Shown: one piece after another, positions 23,898 to 34,947 of the stretch
Position numbering within the stretch: position 1 is the first letter of the stretch
Layout of the letters: every line of letters starts with the position of its first letter
Origin: Liolophura sinensis
Lineage: Eukaryota; Mollusca; Polyplacophora; Chitonida; Chitonidae
NCBI RefSeq assembly: GCF_032854445.1
Contig: NC_088300.1
Location: forward strand, 80,962,101 to 81,026,100
Length of the DNA stretch: 64,000 nt
Direction: 5' to 3'
Notes under the pieces: model-generated
What the model was told of the DNA's origin: nothing
Seen by the model: only the letters and a program-made list of their open reading frames with translations
Databases searched by the model: none
Translations under genes and position numbers: made by a program

Positions 23898-26800
23898 ATG
23901 TCTGTAGAAGGCAGTTCTGTGGCCATCGTAGGAGGTGGGATTTCTGGCCTGGTGTGTGCTGTTAGGTTAGGGCAACTTGGCATCCGTAACACAACAGTGT
24001 TTGACACAGGTGAGCTACAGGTGGTGTCTTTTCTCAGGTAGACATCCATAACACAACAGCGTGTGAAACAGGGAGCTGCAGGCGGTGTCTGTTTCCAGGT
24101 AGACATCCGTAACACAACATTTTGTGACACAGGTGAGCTGCAGGTGGTGTCTGTTTCCAGGTAGACATCCATAACACAACAGTGTGTGACACAGGTGAGT
24201 TACAGGTGGTGTCTGTTTCCAGATAGACATCCATAACACAACAGTGTGTGACACAGGTGAGCTGCAGGTGGTATCTGTTTCCAGGTAGGCAGCCATAACA
24301 CAACAGTGTGTGACACAGATGAGCTGTAGGTGGTGTCTTTTCTCAGGTAGACATCCATAACAGAACAGTGTGTGACACAGGTCAGCTGTAGGTGGTGTCT
24401 GTTTCCAGGTGGGCAGCCATAACAACAGTGTGTGATACAGGTGAATTACAGGTGATCTACGGGTGAATTACAGGCGATCAACAGGTGAATTACAGGTGAT
24501 CTACAGGTGAATTACAGGTGATCTACAGGTGAATTACAGGTGATCATGTGGTGAGATACCGGTGAAATGTAGGTATTATTCATGTGAGTTACTGGTGACT
24601 TCCAGGTGGCCTACAGACAAGTGAGCAGTGGTCTGCAGATAAGTTAGACATGGTCTACAGATGAGTTACAGGGACCTACAGGTGAGTTATAGGTGGGCTA
24701 GCTCCTGTTCTCAGGTAGGCTGTTCATTAATCACTACAAGAACACCAGGCATATTTGGTGTAGTGAGCCCAGTTATCCCCACCCTTAAAGCAGGCTATTG
24801 TTGTAGAACTTCCTTACTGAAAACTTTAGAATGCACAGCACTTACAGATCAATGATAAGAACATGTGCATTGAGTGGGCTTGTAATTGTGAGCACCTACA
24901 ACCATTCTAATGTGTCAGTGTAAGGCTTACTGGTTATTTATGTATTTATTTATTTATTTAATAGGTGTTCAATAACATATTTAAGACTATTTCACCTGTA
25001 CCACGACAGCCATCATTATGCTGGTAGGAAATCAGGCAGAGCCAATGGAAAGCCATGGCCATTTGCAGGTTGCTAGAAGACCTTCCCACAGACAACTGGA
25101 GAGGGAGTCAGCATGTGCTGGACTTTACCTCCCACATGAACATAAATCTAATCAGTCTGTATTGTTGTCTTTGATCTTCAGGTAAGAATGCTCCAGGTGG
25201 CCGGTGCTCCAGCAGACTTTTACAGAGTGGTCAGACTCACTATGTCTTTGACCACTCTACCCAGTATTTCACTGTCACTGACCAGCGTTTCTCCAAGATT
25301 GTTTCCTATCTCCATGCAAAGGGAGCGGTCAAGATATGGACAGGCCCTATTGGCCACCTTAGAGATAATGGTCAGTTTGAGAAGGATCAGACATTAACAC
25401 AGGCTTTTGTTGGAACTGGGGGCATGTGTAGTATCCCACAATGCTTAGCATCCATGGTACACGTCCGCCGACCAGTCTGGGTGGGGGGAGGTCGTGTGGG
25501 AGGAGGGCAGTAAGAAATGGAATGTGGGAGGCCAGGGTTACTTTGACTACCTTGTCATAGCACATAATGGGAAGTGTGCTGACAGATTGATGGCTAATGC
25601 AGGAGTGCCAAGGATCCATAAACTGCTGCAAGTCAGATTTGGATCACGCTTAGTTCCAAAAGATCTCAGAATGCAGCTCTGCTCGCTGTGGGTGCTGCTA
25701 GCAATTTTTCCTACCAGTCTGAAACTCAAATACCAAGGGGCACATGTGGATGGTGGAATAATTTCCTGGGTTGCAAACAATACTGCCAAACTATCCGCTG
25801 GTACAACTCAGAGCACAGGAGGATCATGTGTTGGTCAAGAATGCTGGACTGTTTTCAGTACACGTGATTTTGCAGCAACCAACAAAGTGCCTCAAGAGAA
25901 CATTCCACCAAGCAAGAGAAGGGAGGTAACTAACAAGCTGTTGTCAGAGTTTGGCAGAGTTACAGGCCTTGGTGACAGGCTGCCTAAGCCAAGCAAGACC
26001 TTTGTTCAGCTTTGGGGGGCCGCCGTACCTATGAACACGCTTGAGACGAGTGAAGAGTGTGTGTTTGATGGCCTGCACCACGTGGGTGTCTGTGGAGACT
26101 GGCTGGTCAGTCCCTGTATACAAGGAGCAGCTATCAGCGGCTTGGCTCTGGCAGAACACATCCACAAACATGCCTCAGGTAAACCAGACCACCTTATGTT
26201 GTAGGATAAATGATCAGGTAACCAATGAGCCTGATATCAAGTAAGGCTTGGCTCTGGCAGAACACATCCACAAACATGCCTCAGGTAAACCAGACCACCT
26301 TATGTTGCAGGATAAATGATCAGGTAACCAATGAGCCTGATATCAAGTAAGGCTTGGCTCTGGCAGAACACATCCACAAACATGCCTCAGGTAAACCAGA
26401 CCACCTTATGTTGTAGGATAAATGATCAGGTAACCAATGAGCCTGATATCAAGTAAGGCTTGGCTCTGGCAGAACACATCCACAAACATGCCTCAGGTAA
26501 ACCAGACCACCTTATGATGTAGGATAAATGATCAGGTAACCAGTCAGCCTGATATCAAGTAAGGCTTGGCTCTGGCAGAACACATCCACAAACATGCCTC
26601 AGGTAAACCAGACCACCTTATGTTGTAGGATAAATGATCAGGTAACCAATGAGCCTGATATCAAGTAAGGCTTGGCTCTGGCAGAACACATCCACAAACA
26701 TGCCTCCGGTAAACCAGACCACCTTTTGGTGTAGGATAAATGATGAGTATGGTGAACCAGTTTGATCAGGTAACCAATGAGCCTGATATTAAGCAAAACA

Positions 26801-28383
26801 GTTCAAGTGAAAACATTTGATGACTTGAGATAACCAGTGTGAATTTATGAAACAAGTAGCCGTAACTTTGTAATGTGATTTGGCTGGTCAAGTTGTATGG
26901 ACTATTCTAATATGGCTGGTCAAGTTGTATGGGCTATCCTAATATGGCTGGTCAAGTTGTATGGGCTATCCTAATATGGCTGGTCAAGTTGTATGGGCTA
27001 TCCTAATATGGCTGGTCGAGTTGTATGGGCTATCCTAATATGGCTGGTCAAGTTGTATGGGCTATTCTAATATGGCTGCTCAAGTTGTATGGGCTATCCT
27101 AATATGGTTGGTCAAGTTGTATGGGCTATTCTAATGTGGCTGGTCGAGTTGTATGGGCTATCCTAATATGGCTGGTCAAGTTGTATGGGCTATTCTAATA
27201 TGGCTGCTCAAGTTGTATGGGCTATCCTATTATGGCTGGTCAAGTTGTATGGGCTATCCTAATATGGCTGGTCAAGTTGTATGGGCTATTCTAATGTGGC
27301 TCCTCAAGTTGTATTTGCTATCCTAATATGGCTGGTCAAGTTGTACGGGCTATCCTAATATGGCTGGTCAAGTTGTATGGGCTATTCTAATGTGGCTGGT
27401 CAAGTTGTATGGGCTATCCTAATATGGCTGGTCAAGTTGTATGGGCTATCCTAATATGGCTGGTCAAGTTGTATGGGCTATCCTAATATGGCTGGTCAAG
27501 TTGTATGGGCTATTCTAATGTGGCTGGTCAAGTTGTATGGGCTATTCTAATATGGCTGGTCAAGTTGTATGGGCTATTCTAATATGGCTGGTCAAGTTGT
27601 ATGGGCTATCCTAATATGGCTGGTCAAGTTGTATGGGCTATCCTAATATGGCTGGTCAAGTTGTATGGGCTATCCTAATATGGCTGGTCAAGTTGTATGG
27701 GCTATTCTAATATGGCTGCTCAAGTTGTATGGGCTATCCTAATATGGCTGGTCAAGTTGTATGGGCTATCCTAATATGGCTGGTCGAGTTGTATGGGCTA
27801 TCCTAATATGGCTGGTCAAGGTGTATGGGCTATTCTAATATGGCTGGTCAAGTTGTATGGGCTATCCTATTATGGCTGGTCAAGTTGTATGGGCTATCGT
27901 AATATGGCTGGTCAAGTTGTATGGGCTATTCTAATGTGGCTGCTCAGGTTGTATGGGCTATCCTAATATGGCTGGTCAAAACACTTCCAGGACAAACTAC
28001 TCTGATGAAAACATGGAAGTCTGATTTGAAGATTGTCATTTGTGTGTATTATTGATCATACTGTACTATGACTAGGCTGATTTATCAAGCTAAGAAATAA
28101 ATATTTGAAAAATATCTGAATTGCAAGTGAATATCCCATATCAGATGGATGGTAATGTTACATGCGTCCTAACTCTAGACAGTGATTACCAGCTTTACTT
28201 CAGCCCAAAGACTTTCTGATCAAATGTGTACAAATGGGTCCATTTTAATGTGCTTATCTTATTGGTGTTTTGACAGGTCTTGGTACAGACAGCCCTCTTC
28301 TTCAAAAATTCCGGCCAGCAAGTTCAGAAATGATCGGAGCTTTCCCCACAGACCCCAACATGATGTTTAATCCCAAAAAATAA
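23898..28383 (+). CDS. Renalase-like FAD-dependent oxidoreductase, 3 exons, ~404 aa, one frame slip
   Basis: Predicted flavoprotein of the renalase / COG3380 type; the substrate cannot be told. Exons: 23898-24009, 25182-26178, 28277-28383. Exon 1 opens with VAIVGGGISGLVCAVRL, the FAD-binding glycine motif near residue 12. Exon 2 begins KNAPGGRCSSRL and VFDHSTQYFTVTD, matching GGR.STR and FD.GAQYFT of the family, and ends GVCGDWLVSPCIQGAAISG, the C-terminal FAD-contact block. In exon 2 the frame of residues 1-140 meets TAA at 25511, while the next frame is open for about 236 codons. The G6 run at 25483-25488 is one base too long; with five Gs the exon phase also fits exon 3 exactly. This is a homopolymer error or a recent mutation. 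Exon 1 has an acceptor (TTTCATTGTAG) just 5' of the ATG, so there is an untranslated first exon. The stop overlaps an AATAAA. Confidence 0.8.
23968..24425 (+). repeat. 62-bp repeat containing the renalase-like exon 1 donor, ~7 copies
   Basis: Each unit copies the last 29 nt or so of exon 1 (CATCCATAACACAACAGTGT, GTGACACAG) and its donor GTGAGCTGCAGG, then ends in CTGTTTCCAGGTAGA. Each unit therefore has an acceptor-like CTGTTTCCAG and a donor, framing possible micro-exons of 34 nt. Confidence 0.92.
24440..24690 (+). repeat. 22-bp repeat, several copies, decaying
   Basis: GTGAATTACAGGTGATCTAC repeats four to five times to about 24545, then degenerates (GTGAGTTACAGG, GGTCTACAGAT). It looks derived from the GTGAGCTACAGG segment of the neighbouring 62-bp unit. 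Confidence 0.75.
24935..25135 (-). repeat. SINE copy (type 1), reverse orientation
   Basis: TTTATTTATTTATTTAATAG head-on tail, TATTTCACCTGTACCACGAC, CATCATTATGCTGG, GCAGGTTGCTAGAAGACC. It sits about 45 bp upstream of exon 2 of the renalase-like gene. Confidence 0.75.
26140..26745 (+). repeat. 106-bp repeat containing the renalase-like exon 2 donor, ~6 copies
   Basis: The unit begins GGCTTGGCTCTGGCAGAACA, continues to ATGCCTCAG (last 39 nt of exon 2) and the donor GTAAACCAGACC, then intron sequence ending GATATCAAGTAA. Copies are about 98% alike. The first copy is the true exon edge (donor at 26179). Confidence 0.95.
26885..27980 (+). repeat. 32-bp minisatellite, ~34 copies
   Basis: Unit: TATGGCTGGTCAAGTTGTAT plus GGGCTATCCTAA, in intron 2 of the renalase-like gene. 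Variants (GCTGCTC, GGTCGAG, TATTCTAA) recur in blocks, indicating higher-order spread. The following 27981-28276 shows only the intron end. Confidence 0.97.
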
Positions 28384-28419
28384 ATGAGACATAAGTGCTT
28401 TGCTTGTTTTGTGTCGTTA

Positions 28420-31075
28420 TTAGGTCTCTGGTATAAGAGGATTGTCAGACACATGTGCACTGCCTGCTGGGTCTCTGGTATAAGGGGATGGTCAGACACA
28501 TGTGCACTACCTGCTGGGTCTCTTGTATAAGGGGATGGTCAGACACGTGTGCACTGCCTGCTGGATCTCTGGTATAAGGGGATGGTCAGACACGTGCACT
28601 GCCTGCTGGATCTCTGGTATAAGGGGATGGTCAGACACACGTGCACTACCTGCTGGGTCTCTGGTATACGGGGATGGTCAGACACATGTGCACTACCTGC
28701 TGGATCTCTGGTATAAGGGGATGGTCAGACACGTGCACTGCCTGCTGGATCTCTGGTATAAGGGGATGGTCAGACACACATGCACTACCTGATGGGTCTC
28801 TGGTATAAGGGGATGGTCAGACACATGTGCACTACCTGATGGGTCTCTGGTATAAGGGGATGGTCAGACACACGTGCACTACCTGATGGGTCTCTTGTAT
28901 AAGGGGATGGTCAGACACACGTGCACTACCTGATGGGTCTCTGGTATAAGGGGATGGTCAGACACGTGCACTACCTGCTGGGTCTCTGGTATAAGGGGAT
29001 GGTCAGACACATGTGCACTGCCTGCTGGGTCTCTGGTATAAGGGGATGGTCAGACAAGTGCACTACCTGCTGGATCTCTGGTATAAGGGGATGGTCAGAC
29101 ACATGCACTACCTGCTGGATCTCTTGTATAAGGGGATGGTCAGACACACATGCACTACCTGCTGGGTCTCTGGTATAAGGGGATGGTCAGACACATGCAC
29201 TACCTGCTGGGTCTCTTGTATAAGGGGATGGTCAGACACACATGCACTACCTGCTGGGTCTCTGGTATAAGGGAATGGTCAGACACATGCACTGCCTGCT
29301 GGATCTCTGGTATAAGAGGATGGTCAGACACACGTGCACTGCCTGCTGGGTCTCTGGTATAAGAGGATGGTCAGACACGTGCACTACCTGCTGGGTCTCT
29401 TGTATAACGGGATGGTCAGACACATGCACTACCTGCTGGGTCTCTGGTATAAGAGGATGGTCAGACAAGTGCACTACCTGCTGAGTCTCTGGTATAAGAG
29501 GATGGTCAGACACGTGCACTACCTGCTGAGTCTCTGGTATAAGAGGATGGTCAGACACGTGCACTGCCTGCTGGATATCTGGTATAAGAGGATGGCCAGA
29601 CACATGTGCACTGCCTGATGGGTCTCTGGTATAAGGGGATGGTCAGACACACATGCACTACCTGATGGGTCTCTGGTATAAGGGGATGGTCAGACACATG
29701 TGCACTACCTGATGGGTCTCTGGTATAAGGGGATGGTCAGACACACGTGCACTACCTGATGGGTCTCTTGTATAAGGGGATGGTCAGACACACGTGCACT
29801 ACCTGATGGGTCTCTGGTATAAGGGGATGGTCAGACACGTGCACTACCTGCTGGGTCTCTGGTATAAGGGGATGGTCAGACACATGTGCACTGCCTGCTG
29901 GGTCTCTGGTATAAGGGGATGGTCAGACAAGTGCACTACCTGCTGGATCTCTGGTATAAGGGGATGGTCAGACACATGCACTACCTGCTGGATCTCTTGT
30001 ATAAGGGGATGGTCAGACACACATGCACTACCTGCTGGGTCTCTGGTATAAGGGGATGGTCAGACACATGCACTACCTGCTGGGTCTCTTGTATAAGGGG
30101 ATGGTCAGACACACATGCACTACCTGCTGGGTCTCTGGTATAAGGGAATGGTCAGACACATGCACTGCCTGCTGGATCTCTGGTATAAGAGGATGGTCAG
30201 ACACACGTGCACTGCCTGCTGGGTCTCTGGTATAAGAGGATGGTCAGACACGTGCACTACCTGCTGGGTCTCTTGTATAACGGGATGGTCAGACACATGC
30301 ACTACCTGCTGGGTCTCTGGTATAAGAGGATGGTCAGACAAGTGCACTACCTGCTGAGTCTCTGGTATAAGAGGATGGTCAGACACGTGCACTACCTGCT
30401 GAGTCTCTGGTATAAGAGGATGGTCAGACACGTGCACTGCCTGCTGGATATCTGGTATAAGAGGATGGCCAGACACATGTGCACTGCCTGATGGGTCTCT
30501 GGTATAAGGGGATAGTCAGACAAGTGCACTACCTGCTGGGTCTCTGGTATAAGAGGATGGTCAGACACGTGCACTGCCTGCTGGGTCTCTGGTATAAGGG
30601 GATGGTCAGACACACGTGCACTACCTGCTGGGTCTCTGGTATAAGGGGATGGTCAGACACACGTGCACTGCCTGCTGGGTCTCTGGTATAAGGGGATGGT
30701 CAGACACGTGCACTACCTGCTGGGTCTCTGGTATAAGGGGATGGTCAGACACACGTGCACTGCGTGCTGGGTCTCTGGTATAAGGGGATGGTCAGACACA
30801 CGTGCACTGCCTGCTGAGTCTCTGGTATAAGAGGATGGTCAGACACATGTGCACTACCTGCTGGGTCTCTGGTACAAGAGGATGGTCAGACACGTGCACT
30901 ACCTGCTGGGTCTCTGGTATAAGGGGATTGTCAGACACATGCACTACCTGCTGGGTCTCTGGTATAAGGGGATGGTCAGACACACATGTGCACTGCCTGC
31001 TGGATCTCTGGTATAAGGGGATGGTCAGGCACGTGCTAAGGGCAGGGTCAGACACATGTGCACTGCCTGCTGGGA
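28420..31075. repeat. ~46-bp minisatellite, ~57 copies, with an 873-bp higher-order duplication
   Basis: Unit: GGTCTCTGGTATAAGGGGAT, GGTCAGACACATG, TGCACTACCTGCTG. A block from about 28775 to 29646 is repeated without any difference I could see from about 29648 to 30515, an 873-bp offset. It starts just after the last exon of the renalase-like gene, so its 3' end may lie in the array. Repeat frames on both strands are not genes. Confidence 0.96.
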
Positions 31076-31214
31076 TGTGTAGACCACATTGGTGGCTTAA
31101 TAGTGACAGCATCTTCCTCAAAGTTTTGAGACCTGGGATGAAACCAAGGTTGGGTCACACCAAAGACTTTAAAAATCGTACTTGTCGTCAGCACTGAGAG
31201 GTTAGAGCAAGGAA

Positions 31215-31330
31215 ACAAGACTGGTTGGCTGATGTCACTGAGAAGGGTGTCATGGTTGGTGTCCTTTGCATGATACTTCAGTGGCTGCAACACTTTGGCG
31301 ACATGGACTCGCCTCGCCACAAAAACACGT
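31215..31330 (+). repeat. SINE (type 2) fragment
   Basis: GGGTGTCATGGTTGGTGTCC, TTTGCATGATACTTCAGTGG and GACATGGACTCGCCTCGCCA match the element at 50785-51000 in order. The 3' tail is absent. Confidence 0.6.
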
Positions 31331-31374
31331 AGTACATGTACATGCACCTAATGGCATCTCATCATCATAGTTAG

Positions 31375-31592
31375 GGATCCAGGAGCCTCTCACCTATGCT
31401 GTTGCTGTGAGTTCAAGTCCAGCTCATGATGGCTTCTGCTCTGGCTACATGTGGAAAAGTCTGTCAGATTGACCATCAGCCTGGTCAAGTGTTTCCCCAA
31501 CCCCGGTATCCGCCCACTGTATTGCTGGCCGTCAAGTGCAATATTCTTGAATACGGCGTAAAACACCAATCAAATTAATAAATAAAAAAATC
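31375..31592 (+). repeat. SINE (type 1), near full length with tRNA-like head
   Basis: The head carries a B-box-like GAGTTCAAGTCC. Then follow GTGGAAAAGTCTGTCAG, CAAGTGTTTCCCC, GCAATATTCTTGAATACGGC and the GTAAAACACCAATCAAATTA tail with AATAAATAAAA. This is the most complete copy of the family here and shows a pol III tRNA-derived origin. Confidence 0.8.
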
Positions 31593-31689
31593 CTAGGTGG
31601 TAACAAGGCAGTAAAGGGAGTGACTAATACATCTGACTGTAATGAGATTGGTACTCGGATCTAGTTAGCAACAGATTTTAGATCTGTAC

Positions 31690-32605
31690 AGGGATTGAGA
31701 CATCTCTGAATACCAGATCTGACCAGTGAGATTGGTATTATCTCAGATCAAGTCAGTGCAAAATAGGGAGTGGATTCTAGATCTTACCAGGGAGGCTGGT
31801 ATTATCTCAGATCTAGTTAGTGACAAGTCGGAATAATGGGGTGCAGATTCTAGACCTGACCAATGAGATTGGTATTATCTCAGATCTAGTTAGTGACAAG
31901 TCGGTGTAACAGGGAACAGATTCTAGACCTGACCAGTGAGATTGGTATTATCTCAGATCTAGTTAGTGACAAGTCGGTATAACAGGGAACAGATTCTAGA
32001 CCTGACCAGTGAGATTGGTATTATCTCAGACCTAGGTAGTGACAAGTCAGTGCAAAATAGGGAGTGGATTCTAGATCTGACCAGTGAGACTGGTACATCT
32101 CAGATCTGGTTAGAGACAAATCAGTATGATAGGGGGCAGATTCTGGACCTGACCAGTGAGATTGGTATTGTCAGATCTAATTAGTGACAAGTCAGTGCAA
32201 AATAGGGAGTGGATTCTAGATCTGACCAGTGAGACTGGTATATCTCAAATCTGGTTAGAGACAAATCAGTATATCTCAGGTCTAGTTAATGACCAGTCAG
32301 AATAATGGGGTGCAGATTCTAGACCTGACCAATGAGATTGATATTATCTCAGATCTAGTTGATGACAAATCAGTATGATGGGGTGCAGATTCTAGACCTG
32401 ACCAATGAGATTGGTATTATCTCAGATCTAATAAGTGACAAGTCGGTATAACAGGGAACAGATTCTAGACCTGACCAGTGAGATTAGTATTATCTCAGAT
32501 CTAGTTAGTGACAAGTCAGTATAACAGGGAACAGATTCTAGACCTGACCAGTGAGATTGGTATTGTCTCAGATCTGGTTAGCATTAAATCAGTATAGGGA
32601 ATGTC
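31690..32605. repeat. ~73-bp minisatellite, ~12 copies
   Basis: Unit includes GATTCTAGACCTGACCAGTG, AGATTGGTATTATCTCAGAT and CTAGTTAGTGACAAGTC. AGATCT and TCTAGA palindromes recur through it. Units vary in length by deletion. Confidence 0.93.
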
Positions 32606-33540
32606 TAGTAGATCTGACGGTAGTGAGACTGGAACTACATCAAAAATAGTCAGCAACGGGTCTGGTGAAGAGATTTGACATTTGTGAAATTATGACATCC
32701 ATTGTTTCCTTACATTCGTCCTTATAAACAAGTCTGGAATTTCAATACCTGTGAAATTCAAGCAGTGTTAACTTGAAGCAAGGGAGATAACTGAGATCAG
32801 TTAAAGCCTGGCTGTCTTACCGTGCAAAGTTAGACTGGATATGGATTATCAACAAACACACTGACATTTTACACCGTGGTAAAGTTTATTCTTTAACACA
32901 TAACCTTTACTTACAGCTGATAAATAATAGAACTGCACACAGGTACAACTTTGCACAACGTGAATAGAAAAAATACGACAATAATTGATGATATTTGTGA
33001 ATGTTTTACAACTATAATGCTGATCACCTACACTTACTGTGCTCAACAATACAAGTACTCATCTCCCAACTGGTGGCTCATACTCAATACTCTTTCTTTC
33101 ATTAATATTCACAAAGAATAACCCACAGAACACCCAAGTATTTCACAAAATTTTCAGGAAATACAAGTACTTCATGTTCTCAAAAAAAGTACAAGAACGG
33201 ATAAATATACTATCAACCAAAGCAAAATGTTTCATGATAAACAAAAGGAATATATTCTTAATTCCACAATTAGTGGTAAGTATTAAACTCAATACCTAAC
33301 CAAAACATAAGCTCCAAATACGAAGAGATGTGTACAGGAGTAGTACCATAAAAATATATGTGAACAAGGAGCATTAAGAAACAGAGGAAAATGCAAGTTG
33401 AGCAACAGCTCTGATATACCTGCAGGAGACAGTCAAAGTACATTTTCATTATGCAATGTCAACTGACATACAAATACACCAAATCACAGAAACACAACCT
33501 GGTCATGACGAGATTTGTACACTTGATTTATCTATTCTGT
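32606..33540. other. Intergenic; possible 3' end of ELOVL-A transcript
   Basis: A minus-strand AATAAA (plus GTTTATTC at about 32884-32891) could end a long ELOVL-A 3' UTR. No gene is recognisable. Confidence 0.35.
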
Positions 33541-33544
33541 TCAT

Positions 33545-33905
33545 GTACCACGTGTTCAAGGTAACTACACAATAGTGATGGCCATTCTGTTCATGTACCA
33601 CGTGGTCAAGATAACTACACAATTGTGATGGCCAATCTGTTCATGGACCACGTGCTCAAGATAACTACACAATTGTGATGGCCAATCTGTTCATGTACCA
33701 CGTGTTCAAGATAACTACACAACCGTGATGTCCAATCTGTTCATGTACCACATGTTCAAGATAACTACACAACCGTGATGTCCAATCTGTTCATGTACCA
33801 CGTGTTCAAGATAACTACACAACCGTGATGTCCAATCTGTTCGTGTACCACATGTTCAAGATAACTACACAATCGTGATGTCCAATCTGTTCATGTACCA
33901 CATGT
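33545..33905. repeat. 50-bp minisatellite, ~7 copies
   Basis: Unit: GTCCAATCTGTTCATGTACC, ACGTGTTCAAGATAACTACA, CAACCGTGAT. It would lie inside the ELOVL-A 3' UTR if the poly(A) site near 32885 is used. Confidence 0.95.
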
Positions 33906-34947
33906 GAAGTGACAATATGAGTATGTACACAGATTAAGGGATTTGTCATTTTTATGCTGCACACATTTTTTTTAGCAATACTAACTTTGACATCTGCACA
34001 TAAGTGTGGTATCTGATGTTGTAATGTAGCTGGACAGCACTTGATTTCAGAAACACAGACCATTATTCAGCAGCTGATTGTCAACACCACACAAATGGCA
34101 TAGCAAAGGGAGACCAAAGTTTGAGTTTCAGTATCACTGATTGCAGGTAATTGTTTGGCAGTGGTAATGTACGATGATATACGCTTTACATCTCAAACGA
34201 AATTCTTCAGTATGGCTAACAACAATCACAATAAATAAATCAAACTCTATTTCAATTATTTTTTCATTATGTTTAAAAAATTCACATCTTCGCTCTGGAA
34301 AACACAGTAATATTGATATTCTAGTACAGACTACAACACCCTGTAAAATGAACATGTTTTCCAATGAAGAATATAAATACACATGAACAAATGAAAACAG
34401 TGAAAAACGGATGACTGGTGGTAATGTATGTAAAAATGCATACTAATAACAGAGTACCAGTTCAAGATGGACAATAGTAAGACTGCTGGAAATTTAACCA
34501 CTGTTTTGTATTTTATATTTTAAAAAGCAATGACAAAATCTAGAAATTATTCTGACAATCTGCAATATGAGTTTGAAAGCAACTTATTGTACCGTGAAAA
34601 ATGTACACATACATGCAGTTTTACCTCTTTTTTAAAATTCAGTAAGAAATGCTTTTCTAATTTACAAACCACAGATGTACTTTATCTACATTTGCACATT
34701 ACAGCATGTATGGATTAGATATATAATGACATGCAACAGTAAAATTGGTGATGTTATACTTCCATACTGCCCCTGACTTGTGTTCAACAAATCAGAGGTT
34801 AGAATATCACAGATTTTATGTGAAGTCATAACTCCATGCTCATATGCACAAATCAATTACATCATAACTGACACTTGCATGTTGAATTAAAAACCGCATG
34901 TACACAAGTCAGATGACAAGCAGAGTGCCTGGTACACATTACACTTG
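33906..34947 (-). other. Likely 3' UTR of ELOVL-A
   Basis: AT-rich sequence directly after the ELOVL-A stop codon, with no other gene. The transcript end was not located. Confidence 0.4.

Noticed and set aside
28420-31075. CRISPR-like regular repeats
   Set aside because: Units are directly adjacent with no unique spacers, and the DNA is clearly eukaryotic; these are minisatellites. The same applies to all other arrays here.
28502-31197. Many 70-130 codon frames on both strands
   Set aside because: Translations of the 46-bp minisatellite; identical frames recur at an 873-bp offset.
31375-31440. tRNA gene
   Set aside because: The B-box-like GTTCAAGTCC belongs to a SINE head; the arms do not fold into a full cloverleaf. 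The same holds near 50790.
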